From Zychaea mexicana (lineage: Eukaryota; Mucoromycota; Mucoromycetes; Mucorales; Lichtheimiaceae), in the NCBI RefSeq assembly GCF_025766255.1, contig NW_026516700.1, forward strand, positions 248,001-312,000: a stretch of 64,000 nt of DNA, written 5' to 3'. The first letter of the stretch is position 1, and the number at the start of each line of letters is the position of its first letter. The translations under genes were made by a program, and so were the position numbers. The notes under the pieces were generated by a model. The model made no database searches. It saw only the letters and a list, made by a program, of their open reading frames with translations, and was not told the origin of the DNA. This document shows, piece after piece, positions 1-12,018 of the stretch.

Positions 1-14
1 TATCTTGAAGGCTT

Positions 15-1241
15 TCAAAGGTTCGCACGCGTCCCCCAAAACTTTTGCAAAGTCTCCACGGTTTGATCAACAACCCATGAAGTGAGAGGGCTCAAGTTGC
101 CAACGTTGAATACACCGTGAATCAAGCCCAGCACGCGCACGGCAGTGACTTGAACACCAGCAGCCACAAGCTTCCGAGCATACGCCTCACCTTCATCACG
201 CAATACATCGGCTTCTGCCGTCATGACAAAAGCTGGTGGCAATCCCTTCAAATCCTCGTCCGAAGCATGTAAAGGTGCTGCGGTAATGTCGCGACGATCC
301 TTTTCTTCGGGAACATACTGATTCCAGAACCACTCCATCATCTTGCGCGTCAAGTAATAGCCCTCTTGGAACTGATTGTACGAGCCAGTGGAAAAGTTGG
401 CATCGGTCACGGGATAGTAAAGTACTTGGTATTTGATGGCATTAAGACCGCGTTTCTTGTCGAGCACTAGAAACAAGGCGTAGCAAGAATGGGGTTCAAT
501 GCAACGTCATATGAGCCAACTATTTCTAGAGCATAATGGTTCAAAGATGGGGGGGGGAAACAAAAGAAGTGTGGAATAAAGCGTACTTGATAAGACAGTA
601 GTGAGATTACCGCCAGCGCTATCACCTGCAACGACCAGCTTGCTCGTGTCGACATTGATGGAGGCACCGTTTTTAGCAATCCATTCAAGGGTATCATAGC
701 ATTCTTCCAAGGCAACAGGATGACGCACTTCGGGGGATAGTGAGTAGTTTACGAAAATGACAACGGCGTTGGCACGGACAGTGAGCTACACATATGAATG
801 ATATGTTAGCGTGAGTGCGCTAACGTTGTTGTGGATACAAAAATCGATGAGAATGCATTACCTCGTAGCGGACTGGTTTGTAATTCAATTCACTACCTAA
901 AACCCATCCTCCGCCGTGCCTGTATATTATATGTGTTAGTTTACTGCGTGATGGGAAAAGAAACACACTGTGTGGCAATGCAAAACGTACAGGTAGATAA
1001 TAACGGGAAGAACCTTGTTCTCACTACCGACAGGACGAGTGATTGTGAGGCTGATGGACTTGGAACCGTCGCGGCTAGGGATCGACTTGCGCTCTTCAAG
1101 CACTTCAGGTACATCAACGGGCACCTTACCCTCGGCAGCACGCGTGAGCTCAGGAGGGATTTGAGTGATGTCAAACTCAGGAAGATTATCCAAAACGGCC
1201 TGACAGTAGGGTTCGAGCACGACGGGGGTAGTGGGTGCCAT
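15..1241 (-). CDS. alpha/beta hydrolase-3 (HSL/GDSAG family esterase), paralog 1
   Basis: Probable carboxylesterase of the hormone-sensitive-lipase family, which hydrolyses small acyl esters; the substrate is unknown. I place four exons at about 1241-991, 919-862, 785-587 and 466-15. Visible are the oxyanion-hole motif HGGGW (exon 2), the nucleophile motif GDSAGG (exon 3), the acid region EADVLRDEGE, and the catalytic His in GLIHGV. The start MAPTTPVVLEP aligns with the start of the neighbouring paralog. The stop is at 15, so the gene is complete. Unlike its two relatives in this window, it has no intron just before the catalytic-His segment. It lies head-to-tail with paralog 2, consistent with tandem duplication. 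Family assignment is secure; the physiological role is not. Confidence 0.88.
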
Positions 1242-1568
1242 GACGATATGAATGGGTTATATACAAAAGCAGAGAAAGGAGTAGTTTAATTCTGAGACAC
1301 GAAAACTTTGGATTGAATTCCGCTGACAACCTAAATTCAGCTCCCACTGGTTTTTAGGTCTAACGTAAGGTGAGAAATTTCTACCCGCTTCCCAAAAGAA
1401 CATATCGTCGTTTTGCATACAACAATGCACCCCATGTAAGATGCAGCAAAAACCAATTATTACGTGGGAAATGAAATCTCGGTTGTAGTCTGTCCTTTGT
1501 AGATTGTGGTATTTGACATCATTTATTCTACCAGTAATAAAAATACAACTTGTCCTGCAGCCTGTAAG
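1242..1568. other. intergenic spacer between tandem hydrolases
   Basis: About 330 bp between the start codon of hydrolase 1 and the stop codon of hydrolase 2. It must hold the promoter of the former and the 3' end of the latter. I see no further gene or repeat. Confidence 0.5.
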
Positions 1569-2868
1569 TTAAGTTCGTTCGAACGCTTCAGTCAGATGAG
1601 CCGTGATCATTGCCATAGTTTGTTTGTAAGCCGGGGTTTCAACAGGGACAGTAACGTATCCGTGAACTATGCGAACAAGAATGTGAGACATGAAATTATT
1701 AAAGACACAACCATGCTGTATAATACATACTGGCACCAATCACACGAACGGCAGCAGTAGCGACACCAGCTTCGGTCAATCGTCGGGCATACTCTTCACC
1801 TTCATCACGTAGCACATCTGCCTCTGCGACAAGCACAAGTGCAGGTGGAAGGTCTTTCATATCCTCTTGTGTCGCCATCAATGGAAAGCCAATTTTGTTT
1901 TTCTCTCCGGTATAATAAGCCTTTCCAAAGAAATCAATATCAGCGAGCGACAGGCTATAGTCGCCACCGCCAAATAGCTTGTAAGACTCATAAGGTTCGC
2001 GGGTGGGAGCAGCCGATGGATAAATTAAAATCTGAGCCTTGATAGCGTTTCCAAGACCACGTTCCTTGGCCATGACTATATACGCCCAACCAAGAAAAAA
2101 CCCGCTTGTTATTTAACGTGCCTACATGGAAAGTCACGACAACAACTAATGTCAAAACTTAAAAATACTTACGTGCTAACGATGCCGACAAATTACCACC
2201 AGCTGAATCACCACAGATGGCAAGCTTGCTAAGGTCAACCTTAATAGAAGCTCCATTCTCGACCACCCAGCTTAGTGCACTGTATGAAACTTCGTGAATG
2301 GTAGGGAACTTGACTTCGGGAGCAAGCGGGTAATCAACAAACACAAGTGCAACGTGGTTCTTGACACAAATCTAAGAGATGATTGTGAAAGCGATTAAAG
2401 AACACCATATTTACAGAAACACGAATTACGGGGGTTTTTTTTTTGCTTTGGAAGAGAGAAAACCTACGTCGCGAATGACTTTTCCGTGGGTATGCTTCGA
2501 ACCAAAAACCCAACCGCCGCCGTGGCTGTTTTAAAGAGTATCACTTTTCAGTTTTTGCACGTCTCAAAAGCAATATACCAAAAAACAGCCTTTCTTTTCA
2601 GAGCTTACTAGTAAACGACGACTGGAAGCACGTCATTCTCGGTTCCAGGAGGACGAAAGAGTGTCAATCGAATCTCAGTGCCATCATGGGTCACTGTCTT
2701 GTCTTGTTCGATCACGTCAGGCAGAGCGAGGTTCAAGCCCTTTAAGCGACCGTTGGCCAGCTCACGCATCTTTTCGAGTGTAATAGTGCCATCGCGTGCC
2801 TTTGGAGCTTGCTTTGACTTTTCAAAGTAAGCAGCATATACTGGATGAACAGGGACTTTTGGCGCCAT
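1569..2868 (-). CDS. alpha/beta hydrolase-3 (HSL/GDSAG family esterase), paralog 2
   Basis: Second HSL-type hydrolase. Five exons join in frame: about 2868-2609, 2525-2468, 2371-2173, 2075-1731 and 1666-1569. Exon 2 encodes HGGGWVFGSK, exon 3 GDSAGGN, exon 4 MAKERGLGNAIK and the acid region EADVLRDEGEEYARRL. Exon 5, about 33 codons, carries the catalytic His in IHGYVTVPVE and ends FERT-stop. Without exon 5 the gene would look truncated; the join is GTGCC-A|GTATGT to TAG|TTCACGG. Family knowledge gives a Ser-Asp-His triad esterase, probably cytosolic because I see no signal peptide. It is complete and close in sequence to paralog 3 at 33 kb. Confidence 0.87.
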
Positions 2869-5800
2869 TTTGTACTATGGTAAAAGAAAAGAAAGAGCTT
2901 CCAGGGCCAGGAACATCAAAAGCAGCTTACAAATGAATTAAGCATTGTTTGTACTACGTTCCTTTGAAACCCCATTACGGAAGCTGAAATAAGACTTTTA
3001 CAGACAGGTACCCCCCACTTAAAAAATTACTGCCGGAATTACTTCTTTGTTCCCGGCGGCCAGTCTAACTCAAGGAAGGAAAGGTTGGATGGCTAAATTC
3101 TCATCTTGGTAGACTGCGTTTTTGTCCGTGATAACGACTACTACATTACTCTACCGTGAAAAATATGTCACAGAATAAATACCATCTGCACAATTTGCCT
3201 CCATCCGTTAATACAACATCGATGTTGAGAGTTAGGAGGCGAAAGAAGCGGTTGCGCATTATCTTGATAATTCGAGAAAACACGATTTTGTACCCCCCAA
3301 ATACCCCTAGAAAACTAATACATTGATGCATAATGGCTGTCATAGTGTTAAGTCAATATTTCCGGCTCAACAGACGATATAAACTTTCGGTATAGTAATG
3401 ATGATCACAGCCAAACGAGGGGTTGTATCGTTAAAATAAATAGTATTTTCTTGACTCACGAACAGTATTACTGTTTTCGGTATCAGCATCGCTCCCAAGT
3501 GTCGCTAAATACAATAAATGATCAAAGATCTGCTATCTTATTGCTTCATAGAAGATCCCAAAAAGTATTTATTTTCACCAAGCCAATGGTAGAAGCGAAC
3601 TTTTATGCACTATCATCATACTTATATGCAACCGGTTTTTCACAACATCGTCGCCATACACATTATCGGAATTTCGAGCCAGCCAGGTACGCGAATCTTT
3701 GCTTTCATATCACACTACTATATGGCCAGCAGAATATAAGCCAGGAGACTAGAAGTCATATACCGAACAGTGATTGCGCTGTATTTGAGAGCTGGAAAGT
3801 AGTGGGCTGGCACAAAATTGGCTCTGGAAGCCATCATCAGGGTTTTTTTACTTTCAAACTATATATCAAATGTGTTCATACATAGCGGTACGTCGACGAT
3901 GCAATCGTCGCGTAGAGATATATTAAAGTACCTTGGGAGCTCGTTATGATCGTCGTCGTTATCACGTCCGTCGCACGTCATGATTTCGGAATGGACTGTT
4001 GCAAACGTAAACCGGGGTTTGTATATCATTTGAAGCGGTTGTGATGAAGCTGGTCTGCCAAGTTGTTTCTGGTAGGGAGTCTTTGCTCATTTTCGTCAAA
4101 TAGTGATATCTTGATTATTATGTAAGCATTTGGATATTCTGTGCAAATTCAAATTATCATTGTTGATGGGATGCTGCTACAAACTTTTTGAAATCGTGCT
4201 ACTACTGTAGTACTATGTAATTTGTTGACCTCTGTTCAAAAACAAAGTAGTTTTGCTTTTCTGATCAGTTAAGGCAAAAGTACAAGTGCGTCTTCACATC
4301 TTGGGAGTATGTAACTATATACGCCCTTTCTTATTTTTAAACCTGTGTGGTTACTTGAAAGGCTGGTATATTCTTTTTGTAGCTCGCTCATTTGTCAGCT
4401 TGACCAAGGCAATACACTGACACGTTTGACATCCTAAAGAGAATTCCTCATGTTATTGGCCCATAGACGTTTTATGTATTTATGTTGTCGTCTTCGTTGC
4501 TCATCATATGGGACCATTATTCGCAATCCTTTCGGCGATAACAGTGCTTTTGATATTCATCAGTTCTATCGATGGCCACAAGCGTTTTTTTTTTCTGCAC
4601 AGTGATTTTCAAAGATGCAACGTCAGTTGCTGTGGTGGAATGATTATATATCTCAAACGAGCCTGCTTTTCACAATGTTAAATGATAAAGTCTCTGTTCT
4701 GATTGCAACGATGTTATAGTACACAATTATTTTCTGAAGGGCTTAGGGATCTGTCGGATTCGTTGTAGCTTTTTGTTCGTGCTGGTTGTCGTTGTTCAAT
4801 ATTTACAGGCCAACCAAAAGATTTGTTCTTCTTTGCAAAAAAAATAATAATGTTGTCATATGGTACATGTCCTTTTGCGAATTGTTTACGCCAGTCAAGT
4901 TGCTAGTAAAGTACCATGTTGTGTAGTGCGTCTCATGACTGCCGCGGTGATACGCTGGTGTCATTCATCCATCGATACATTGCAGCATCTTACAGTAGAT
5001 GCTGTCATTTATAAAAACATACACCATCACGTTTTAACCGCAGTACAGAGTCATCAACGCTCCATATGTACTCCATTCAGCAACTACGCCAGCAAGAACA
5101 ATCATTCTTCAGCGCACATGATGTGGTATATGAAAGCCCACATGCGACGTTAGACACATCTTTCATATTCATCATGTGGACGGGCCGATTGTGATATATT
5201 AAATGTGAATACTACATCGCATTAGGCACACACATTGACAAATTGCTGCGTACATGAATGTTCTGGTGATGATGATGATGATGATGATGTTGACAAAAGG
5301 AAACACAAACAGAAGCATGGCGGTAATGCTCGTGTTGTCAACAATGGCTCGTTTATTCCTGTTGTATGTCGGAATGACAGTTTCCGTCTGGTTGTTTGTG
5401 TCTGGCCCCTTCCTTTGATAAGAAAACTGCCAATATTACAGTAAAAAAAATTAAAATGTGCATTTTATGCTAGTCATGCCTTGCATTGCATTTTAAATAA
5501 AGAAGCAACATGCGATGTCCCGTTGTCGGGTACTATGTACTTGGAAGCCAAAAAGCTGCACTATAGATACATTTCAATCAAGCGAGAAAAAGGTAATTTT
5601 TTGTTATAGTTGCAACTTGATATAATGGTTAGAGGGATGATGTGACACACCCAATAAATTGTTTGTTTGCTATGATTCAAAATGTATTAGGGGATCATAA
5701 CATTGACCAACAAGGAGGTGCTGAGTCTTTATAAATCCGCGCCGTTTCCTGCATGTTTCTGTACGAGTAATGTCTGTGAGAGAGGTTATAGAGTAGGGTG

Positions 5801-6163
5801 TGCTCTCCCCCCCCCACCCCACCCCAAAATTTAACTTTTCGCAGCATTGCATTACGCCAATCCAAGAATTTAAGATCAGTGTTTGCGCCAGCCCGCAGTA
5901 TTTTCTTATGTTTGCAGTATGTAGTACAACCCAAGTTTGTATGGCATGTATACAAATCAACACTGCCTGCAGCGAAGTCTAATTTCTTTTCGGTTTGGAA
6001 TGGTTATGATTTGAGAGGAACGGAGCAAGGATGTTGCTCCGAAAATATATGTATATATATATATATATATAACAATGCGAGAAAAGACATGGAAGAAAGC
6101 ATTAGGTGGATGAGTGTGGATGGATGTAGTATACATGAGGGATGTGTTTGTCTGTTTGAATAG
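2869..6163. other. gene-poor intergenic region, about 3.3 kb
   Basis: No recognisable gene. The longest open frame is 3451-3885 (+, 144 codons); it has no motif I know and I do not call it a gene. A GAT trinucleotide run lies at about 5265-5290, a C-rich run at 5808-5825 and a TA dinucleotide run at about 6050-6070. Composition is AT-rich with many short homopolymers, typical of intergenic DNA in this window. Confidence 0.5.
5265..5290. repeat. (GAT)n microsatellite
   Basis: Uninterrupted run of GAT triplets read directly from the sequence. Confidence 0.9.
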
Positions 6164-7537
6164 CTAATTGGCAGATGTCGTCTTTTGCTTTTTTGCACGA
6201 TACTTTTGCTTCTTGACCTCATCAGAGTCACACCGTTGCCGATCCAGCAGCTTTTTATACCGTGCACTCGTTTGTTCCCGACCACCGCCTAGCACCACTG
6301 TCGGCTGGCGTTTTTTTGTTTGCAGATATTGAGTCAAAGGTATATCCCCTTCGCCTAGTCCTCCTTCAGCAGCTACCGGAAACGGTTGCATATACTGCAT
6401 GAACGTTTGACACAACAATGTGCGCGTCATATTGGCACTCCATAACTCTCGCCAATGTTGGTATATCCGTGCCGTACTTGCACCGTTTCCGGTCACCCAG
6501 TGGATGTTCTCAAACTCGCAGTCGTACAGCAACAAGGGCAGTTCGCTGGCCATGGGATAATCAGGACGGGCTTCGATTTCCGAGACATTCAGCAACGCTT
6601 GAACGATCTCTGGCTCTTCCAACTTTTGACCCACCAAAAACAGGACGGACATGATGCATCGCACCTGATGCCACAAGAATGCCGTACCCTTCAACTCGAC
6701 TTGAAAGAACTCAGTATTGGATAAACCCGGGACTGCAGGTGTCACCCGGTTGATATCCAGCGACACGACGCGACGTTCGTAGTTGGTGATATTCTTTGAC
6801 GGATCGAGTTTGCAAAAGTTGCGAAAATCGTGCTGGCCCAAGAAATAACGGGCACCCTTCTGCATCGCTTCCAGGTCAAGGTCGCCTTTGGTGAAAAAAT
6901 ACTTGTACGTGCGCGATTTGCAGTCGAAACGAGCGTTAAACTTGGCATCCACAGGTGCCCATGCCAATACCCGGATATCGTCAGGCAAAAGCCTGTTCAG
7001 TGTATCCACGTAGGTGATCTCTGGCTTATCGGGCCCATTGCTGCGCACTTTGAGCGACACAACTTGGCCCAGCCCACTGACGCCCTTGTCGGTTCGTCCA
7101 CAGCGTGAAAAGTTGCATTCCTCCACCGTGGTAATCAGTTTGCAACGTTGTAAAGCTTGAAACAGGCGTCCTTCCACAGTGGGAATGGTTTCTTCGTCTG
7201 TCTGTGCTGCAAAGCCCATATAATTCCAGCCAAGATAGGCGACTTTGAGAGCAATGTGTCGTTGGTTGTATTTGGACATATCGAACGGTCGTTCTTTACG
7301 TTTACTGCTTTTGTTGTCCAGCTTTGCATCTTCTTTTGTTGTATTATTCGCAATAGCTGTTGCCGTTGATGATTCGAGGGTTGCAATGCGTTCCAGCAAT
7401 TGCTCGCGTGTCCAGCTTTCGTACTTTTCCATGTGTCGTCGCAAAGGTGCTGTTGATCGCAACAGGCGATTAAGCATAAGAGAACAAGGTGTGTCGCCAG
7501 CCCAAGCCACTTTTTTTCTCCCACAAATTTTATGCAT
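6164..7537 (-). CDS. DEG1: tRNA pseudouridine(38/39) synthase, DEG1/PUS3 type
   Basis: TruA-family enzyme that converts uridines 38 and 39 of the tRNA anticodon arm to pseudouridine; it acts in nucleus and cytosol in the family. Single exon of 457 codons. Family features seen: VAYLGWNYMGFAAQ near residue 95, the catalytic-Asp motif FSRCGRTDKGVS around residue 145, LPDDIRVLAW, FNARFDCKSRTYKY and FLWHQVRCIM. The C-terminus is basic (KKQKYRAKKQK). Translation may begin at Met1 (7537) or Met36 (7432, MEKYESWTREQL); the latter resembles family starts, while the 35-residue extension is Arg/Lys-rich and could be a targeting segment. The start lies only 61 bp from the divergent SET-domain gene. Confidence 0.93.
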   Translation of the reverse strand: MHKICGRKKVAWAGDTPCSLMLNRLLRSTAPLRRHMEKYESWTREQLLERIATLESSTATAIANNTTKEDAKLDNKSSKRKERPFDMSKYNQRHIALKVAYLGWNYMGFAAQTDEETIPTVEGRLFQALQRCKLITTVEECNFSRCGRTDKGVSGLGQVVSLKVRSNGPDKPEITYVDTLNRLLPDDIRVLAWAPVDAKFNARFDCKSRTYKYFFTKGDLDLEAMQKGARYFLGQHDFRNFCKLDPSKNITNYERRVVSLDINRVTPAVPGLSNTEFFQVELKGTAFLWHQVRCIMSVLFLVGQKLEEPEIVQALLNVSEIEARPDYPMASELPLLLYDCEFENIHWVTGNGASTARIYQHWRELWSANMTRTLLCQTFMQYMQPFPVAAEGGLGEGDIPLTQYLQTKKRQPTVVLGGGREQTSARYKKLLDRQRCDSDEVKKQKYRAKKQKTTSAN

Positions 7538-7598
7538 AATTCAAAAGTATGTCTCATAGAGCTCAGCTTACTCTTTTCGTCATTCCTGCGTCAAGACA
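7538..7598. promoter_or_regulatory. probable bidirectional promoter, DEG1 / SET-domain gene
   Basis: The start codons of the two divergent genes are 61 bp apart if DEG1 begins at 7537 (166 bp if it begins at Met36), so both transcripts must initiate in or around this stretch. No clear TATA box is visible. Confidence 0.5.
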
Positions 7599-10245
7599 AT
7601 GCCGTCATTTGAGGAACAAGGAAGTACATTTTGGAAATGGCTTGAGAAGAACGGAGCCACATTATCTGATGGAATTGCCTTTCATGATTATCGTAAAACG
7701 GACAATGCCGGCCGTGGTGTCATTGCAACGCGTGATATTCAAGTATGTCAATTTTTTTTTTCATGTACAGTAGTATGTAGTACACGCATGCGCCGTTAGA
7801 TATATACGGAGCTTGTACTGTACCATGGTACACACTCACACACTAAATGTTTTGACGTGCTATTATTTGCTTTCGCGTTGTTTATGCATAACTACATTTA
7901 TGTAACATATCATACTACCATAAATAAGGAAGATGAAGTGTTGTTTACGTTGCCACGGCACTTGTTGCTATCCAGTCAAACGTCCAGACTACGCCAGCAA
8001 AAAGATATGGCGCAAGTACTCGACGCGATGTCTGGATGGAACCCATTGATTCTTTGTTTGATGTATGAAAGCCAGCTCACCGATTCGTTCTGGAAGCCCT
8101 ATTTCGGTAAGTTCGCATATTTCGATCAACAGAAGAGACGTTGGCCTCAACTCTATCAACCATAGATGTTTTACCAAAGGGGTTCTCAACGCCCATGTTT
8201 TGGAACAAAGAAGATCTAGAATCATTACAAGGAACTGATATTGTCGGTAATAAGGGGAATACAACAAGAACAAGAAGGTTTTCTCTTCTTTTGTGGTGGG
8301 TGGGTGGGGGGGAGGGGGGTGATGCAGATGGAGGGAATGTGGGAGAAAACAAACCGACCCAACACATAAATGCGGCATGCGTACGTGTGATAAGGCGCGC
8401 GGCGGTTAATAGGAAAGGGTTTTTTTTTTCACGGTAGGAGAGCAGGGAAGCAGTACGTCCAGTAACCTCTATTATGCACTCTATGCTCTGTAGAAAAGGT
8501 CGGCAAAGAGGAAGCCGAAGCCATGTTTGTCCAGGAGCTACAGCCGATTATCAAGGTAGGTAGTAGTAAAAAGTGTTGTACATTTACATTTCCATTTTTA
8601 AGAGAAACATATCGAGAGGGGATCAAAGAGAGAGAAAGAGAGAGGGGGGGCAAAGAAAACACCAGCACCATACTATTTACATGCCTGCCACCCCGTCCCC
8701 CCAAAGCAAGCGACCATGCATACTTATCATTCGTCGTTTTACACTAATACACGCTACTATGTAGGATCACCCCGAAGCGTTTAATCCTGATATTCACAAT
8801 TGTGATCTGTTCCATCAATGCGGATCCTTAATTATGGCATACAGCTTTCACGATCCAATCGGAGCACCTGAGCCAGCCAACGGCGCCACTCAAGAGGATC
8901 ACGATAACGACGACAATGACGAAGAAGAAGAAGAAGAAGGGTTACTGGCGATGGTGCCGATGGCAGACATGTTGAATCACAAGACCGGATATAATAATGC
9001 ACGTCTGTTTCATGAACCCGAGTGCCTGCGCATGAAAGCAATCAAAAGCATCCAGACAGGTGACCAAATATACAACACATATGGTGACTTGTGCAATGCA
9101 GATTTGCTTCGGAAATACGGCTTTGCGGATGAAAGCAACCCCTTTGACTTGGTGGAATTGAATGGTGGCAATATTGTGGAATTGTGCTGTGATGATACAG
9201 ACACGTCATTACGTGAACGAAAGGTACGAAGGATAAAAGGGAGGGAGGCTTTATAATGGTGATGGAGGGTGGTGGTGGTGGTGGTGGTGAGATAAGACTC
9301 CCCCTTTTTTACTATAGCGTTTCACTAACTAAAACGGTGAAATTATGATAGATAGAGTTTTTGATGGAGGAGGAAGCATTAGATGAGTAAGTGGATCCCA
9401 AAAAAGTGCAAAAAAAGGGGGTCTGGAGGAGGAGATGTACCTCCCGGGAGATGATGATTGGAGGACTCAGAAGCGGACCAAGGGGGGAATCATGCATTGC
9501 AACCCAAGTTGTATCCCTTTGTGCACTCTCAATTCACACACCTGCCTTGTCTTTGTTTTCAGCTGCTTTGTGATCGATACGGAGCATGTCCTGCCACCCG
9601 AGCTTATTAGTGCCTGTAATGTATATCTCCAACAACAACAACAACAACTTGCTTCTATGTCATCCTATCGTTATACTAAAGACATGTGTATACTTAAAAA
9701 CAACATAGTGTATGTGCTACGTGCGTCAGCAGAAGAATTTGCAAAGATGGAGACAAAACAAAAGCTACCCAAGCCCAAGCTGACGCCAGCCATTGCAAAG
9801 CTGGGAATGCAAATTCTGGAAGAACGCATGAAGCGCTATCCTCAAGAAGTAAGTATGACCCACATGGGGGATGGGGAGGGCTGCAGAAGCGAACATAAAA
9901 ACATGATAAAATATAACGATCATAGAGAGAGAGAGAGAGAGAGAGGGCTGAAGAGGGGAGGAGGGGTGGGGGGGCGCTATTGGGCGTATTAAAGAGAGAG
10001 AGAGAGAGAGAGAGAGAGATGTAAGGTTCAGCAAAGATTAAAATGTTTATCAGGACGACGACCAGGCTCTGCTGCAGAGTGGATGCAGCCCGAATAAGCG
10101 GCATGCACTCCTAGTCCGCATTGGCGAAAAGCGGATACTGGAAGCGACGATAAACAAGTTGAAACGGGAAGCGGAAGGTCAAAAGCGCGCCGTGGACGAA
10201 GAAGACAGCCAGGGCCACAGCAAGAAGAAGAAGGCTAGAGTATAG
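7599..10245 (+). CDS. SET-domain protein lysine methyltransferase, SETD6/RKM4-like
   Basis: Probable lysine methyltransferase of the SETD6/Rkm4 group; fungal Rkm enzymes methylate ribosomal proteins. About nine or ten exons can be joined in frame: from 7599 to 7742, then roughly 7930-8106, 8166-8247, 8494-8555, 8765-9222, 9351-9388, 9563-9849 and 10055-10245. The split SET domain begins with GRGVIATRDIQ and ends with MADMLNHKTGYNNARLF and the NTYGDLCNADLLRKYGF segment that contributes to the AdoMet and lysine pocket. An acidic insert (DNDDNDEEEEEE) interrupts the domain. The C-terminal Rubisco-LSMT-like substrate-binding part follows, and the protein ends with a basic tail KKKKARV. Introns hold G-rich and GA-rich runs. 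The exact target is unknown. Confidence 0.82.
9925..10019. repeat. two (GA)n microsatellites in an intron
   Basis: GA runs at about 9925-9946 and 9993-10019 lie inside the last intron of the SET-domain gene. They are probably length-variable. Confidence 0.85.
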
Positions 10246-10617
10246 AGGATAGCCTGATCCAGCGACCTAGAGAGAGAGTTAGAGAGTTAGAGAGACACAC
10301 ATAGGGCATAGGGGTGTATGTATAGGGAAATTAGGGAATCCGATTGAAGCGAGATCTGCTATCTGCATATGCAATGCCCTGAAAAAATAGACAGATTTGG
10401 CAAAAAGAAAAAAAAATGGTTATAAATAAGGATCATTTATCCAAATGGAGCTATTTTTTGTTTTGTTTCTTTTCTCATCAGAGGACACTTCTTTTTCTTC
10501 TTCTTCTTCTTCTTTGTCGTTGCTGTACTTTTAGCTCTTTAATATTTCTCCCCTCTATTATCTCTTGTGTACTTATAACAACAACAACTACTACTACAAC
10601 CAAAAGCAACATTCGAC
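10246..10617. promoter_or_regulatory. intergenic/leader region before the cyclin gene
   Basis: Holds the 3' end of the SET-domain gene and a long pyrimidine-rich stretch (TTC repeats at about 10488-10512), followed by CAACAACAAC/TACTACTAC just before the ATG. This looks like a promoter and 5' leader. No gene seen. Confidence 0.45.
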
Positions 10618-11223
10618 ATGGCCACCATCTATCAAAATGCCGCAGGCGCACTCCACTATCGCAAGACTGTTCAACGTCAAGAACGAGTCGCACCGCCACC
10701 TTCCTCTTCTTCTTCTTCCTCTTCCTCAGTCAAAAAGGCATCCTCTGCATCGCCGCCACCCGATCAGCTCTTGGCCCAAATTTCAACGAACGTTGCAGTG
10801 ATCGTAAAGTGTCCTCAGGAAGCAGGCTGTCTGGCACATAAGCGCCTGCCCAGCCTATCCAACTTCATCCACCAGGTGTACACCAAGAGCCGTATGACGC
10901 CCACGCTGCTTGTCGTCGCCTTGATATACCTCGAACGCCTGCAGAGAAAGCTTCCCAGCGGGTCTCAAGGAGAATACGACACGCCCTACAAACTGTTTCT
11001 GGCCTCTGTCGTGTTGGCCTCCAAGTTCTTGGAGGACTCGTACCCTGTTGCGCGCAGCATCCTGCGTGTCGTTGCTCCGGTCTATTCCACCGCTGAGCTT
11101 GCAGTCATGGAGCGCAGCTTCTTGGGTGTGATCAAGTATGACTTGTTTGTCAAGCTTGACCAAGTGTGTCAGTTCGTTCAAGACCATGGTGAATCCGTCA
11201 GCGTCTTGGAGCTGGATCTCTAA
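10618..11223 (+). CDS. PHO85-type (Pcl1/2-like) cyclin
   Basis: Single-exon 201-residue cyclin. A Ser-rich segment (residues 28-45) precedes a cyclin-box N-terminal fold from about residue 60 to 170: LPSLSNFIHQVYTKSR, TLLVVALIYLERLQ, YKLFLASVVLASKFLED and LAVMERSFLGVIKYDL. These match Pcl1/Pcl2-class partners of the Pho85/CDK5 kinase, which regulate cell-cycle entry, polarity and nutrient response. The start ATG lies in a good context (GACATGGCC). It is shorter than yeast Pcls (about 280-310 residues) because the C-terminal tail is nearly absent, as in many filamentous-fungal members. Which of the Pcl1/2/9-type functions it has cannot be told from sequence. Confidence 0.87.
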   Translation: MATIYQNAAGALHYRKTVQRQERVAPPPSSSSSSSSSVKKASSASPPPDQLLAQISTNVAVIVKCPQEAGCLAHKRLPSLSNFIHQVYTKSRMTPTLLVVALIYLERLQRKLPSGSQGEYDTPYKLFLASVVLASKFLEDSYPVARSILRVVAPVYSTAELAVMERSFLGVIKYDLFVKLDQVCQFVQDHGESVSVLELDL

Positions 11224-12018
11224 CAAAATAAAACAACAAATCAAGCAAACAACAACAAAACAGCACATACGACGACGACGACGACACACTTAAAACAAAA
11301 GGTCAACACCAACAACATCTATCGAATGTACATATCACCCCTTCCTTTTGGCTTTTCACTCACAAAATATATATATACGACCACCACCACCTGCCACCAC
11401 TCTTCTATGCCTTTTCCTTCTTACCAGCTACTTCTTCTTCTCTTATAATTCCTTTCCTTTTTCTTTTTCTTTACACTTACGGTACGGGATATCGATCTTT
11501 ACTATCTTCTCTTTCTATGCACTTGTATATTTCTCCCCACCCCTCACCCCAAAAATGACGGTCAGCGAAATATCAACAAAACATAATGCTGCTGCTGTAC
11601 ATACAAACTCTTTGACCGTCAAAAAAGAATATATACTCTCCCTCCTCCCCCCCCCCCCCAAACACCAAAATTACACTATGAAACTCTACACGAACTCTCA
11701 CTAACTCGACCCCCTTTTTTCTCCCCCTTTTTGAACTCTATGCTATCTTCTCTTTCGGTACACTCTATAACTTTACATCCAAAACTGTCAATCTTCTTTT
11801 TATTCTTACTCGCCAGTCACTCAACAAACTCTCTCTCTCCTCCTCCCCGCTTTATTACTTATGAGAATATACATTATACACTTTTAGTAGTACACATCTA
11901 ATAAAAAAAAAAGGTTCTATACAATGGCAAAATATTCTGTCCACTGGTCTTGCGGTATCAAGGACCCAAACAGATCTTTCATGTCCTGACCGAGCTATTA
12001 CATGGATCACATCGATGA
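11224..12018. other. intergenic region, pyrimidine-rich
   Basis: Convergent 3' ends of the cyclin and FUSC-like genes. Long C/T-rich strings, a GAC trinucleotide run (about 11270-11285) and a poly-C run at 11650. No convincing gene. Confidence 0.5.

Noticed and set aside
831..1289. 152-codon plus-strand ORF
   Set aside because: Lies antisense to exons 1 and 2 of hydrolase 1, whose protein motifs are unambiguous.
3451..3885. 144-codon plus-strand ORF
   Set aside because: No recognisable motif, no splice context, composition like the surrounding intergenic DNA; kept only as a note.
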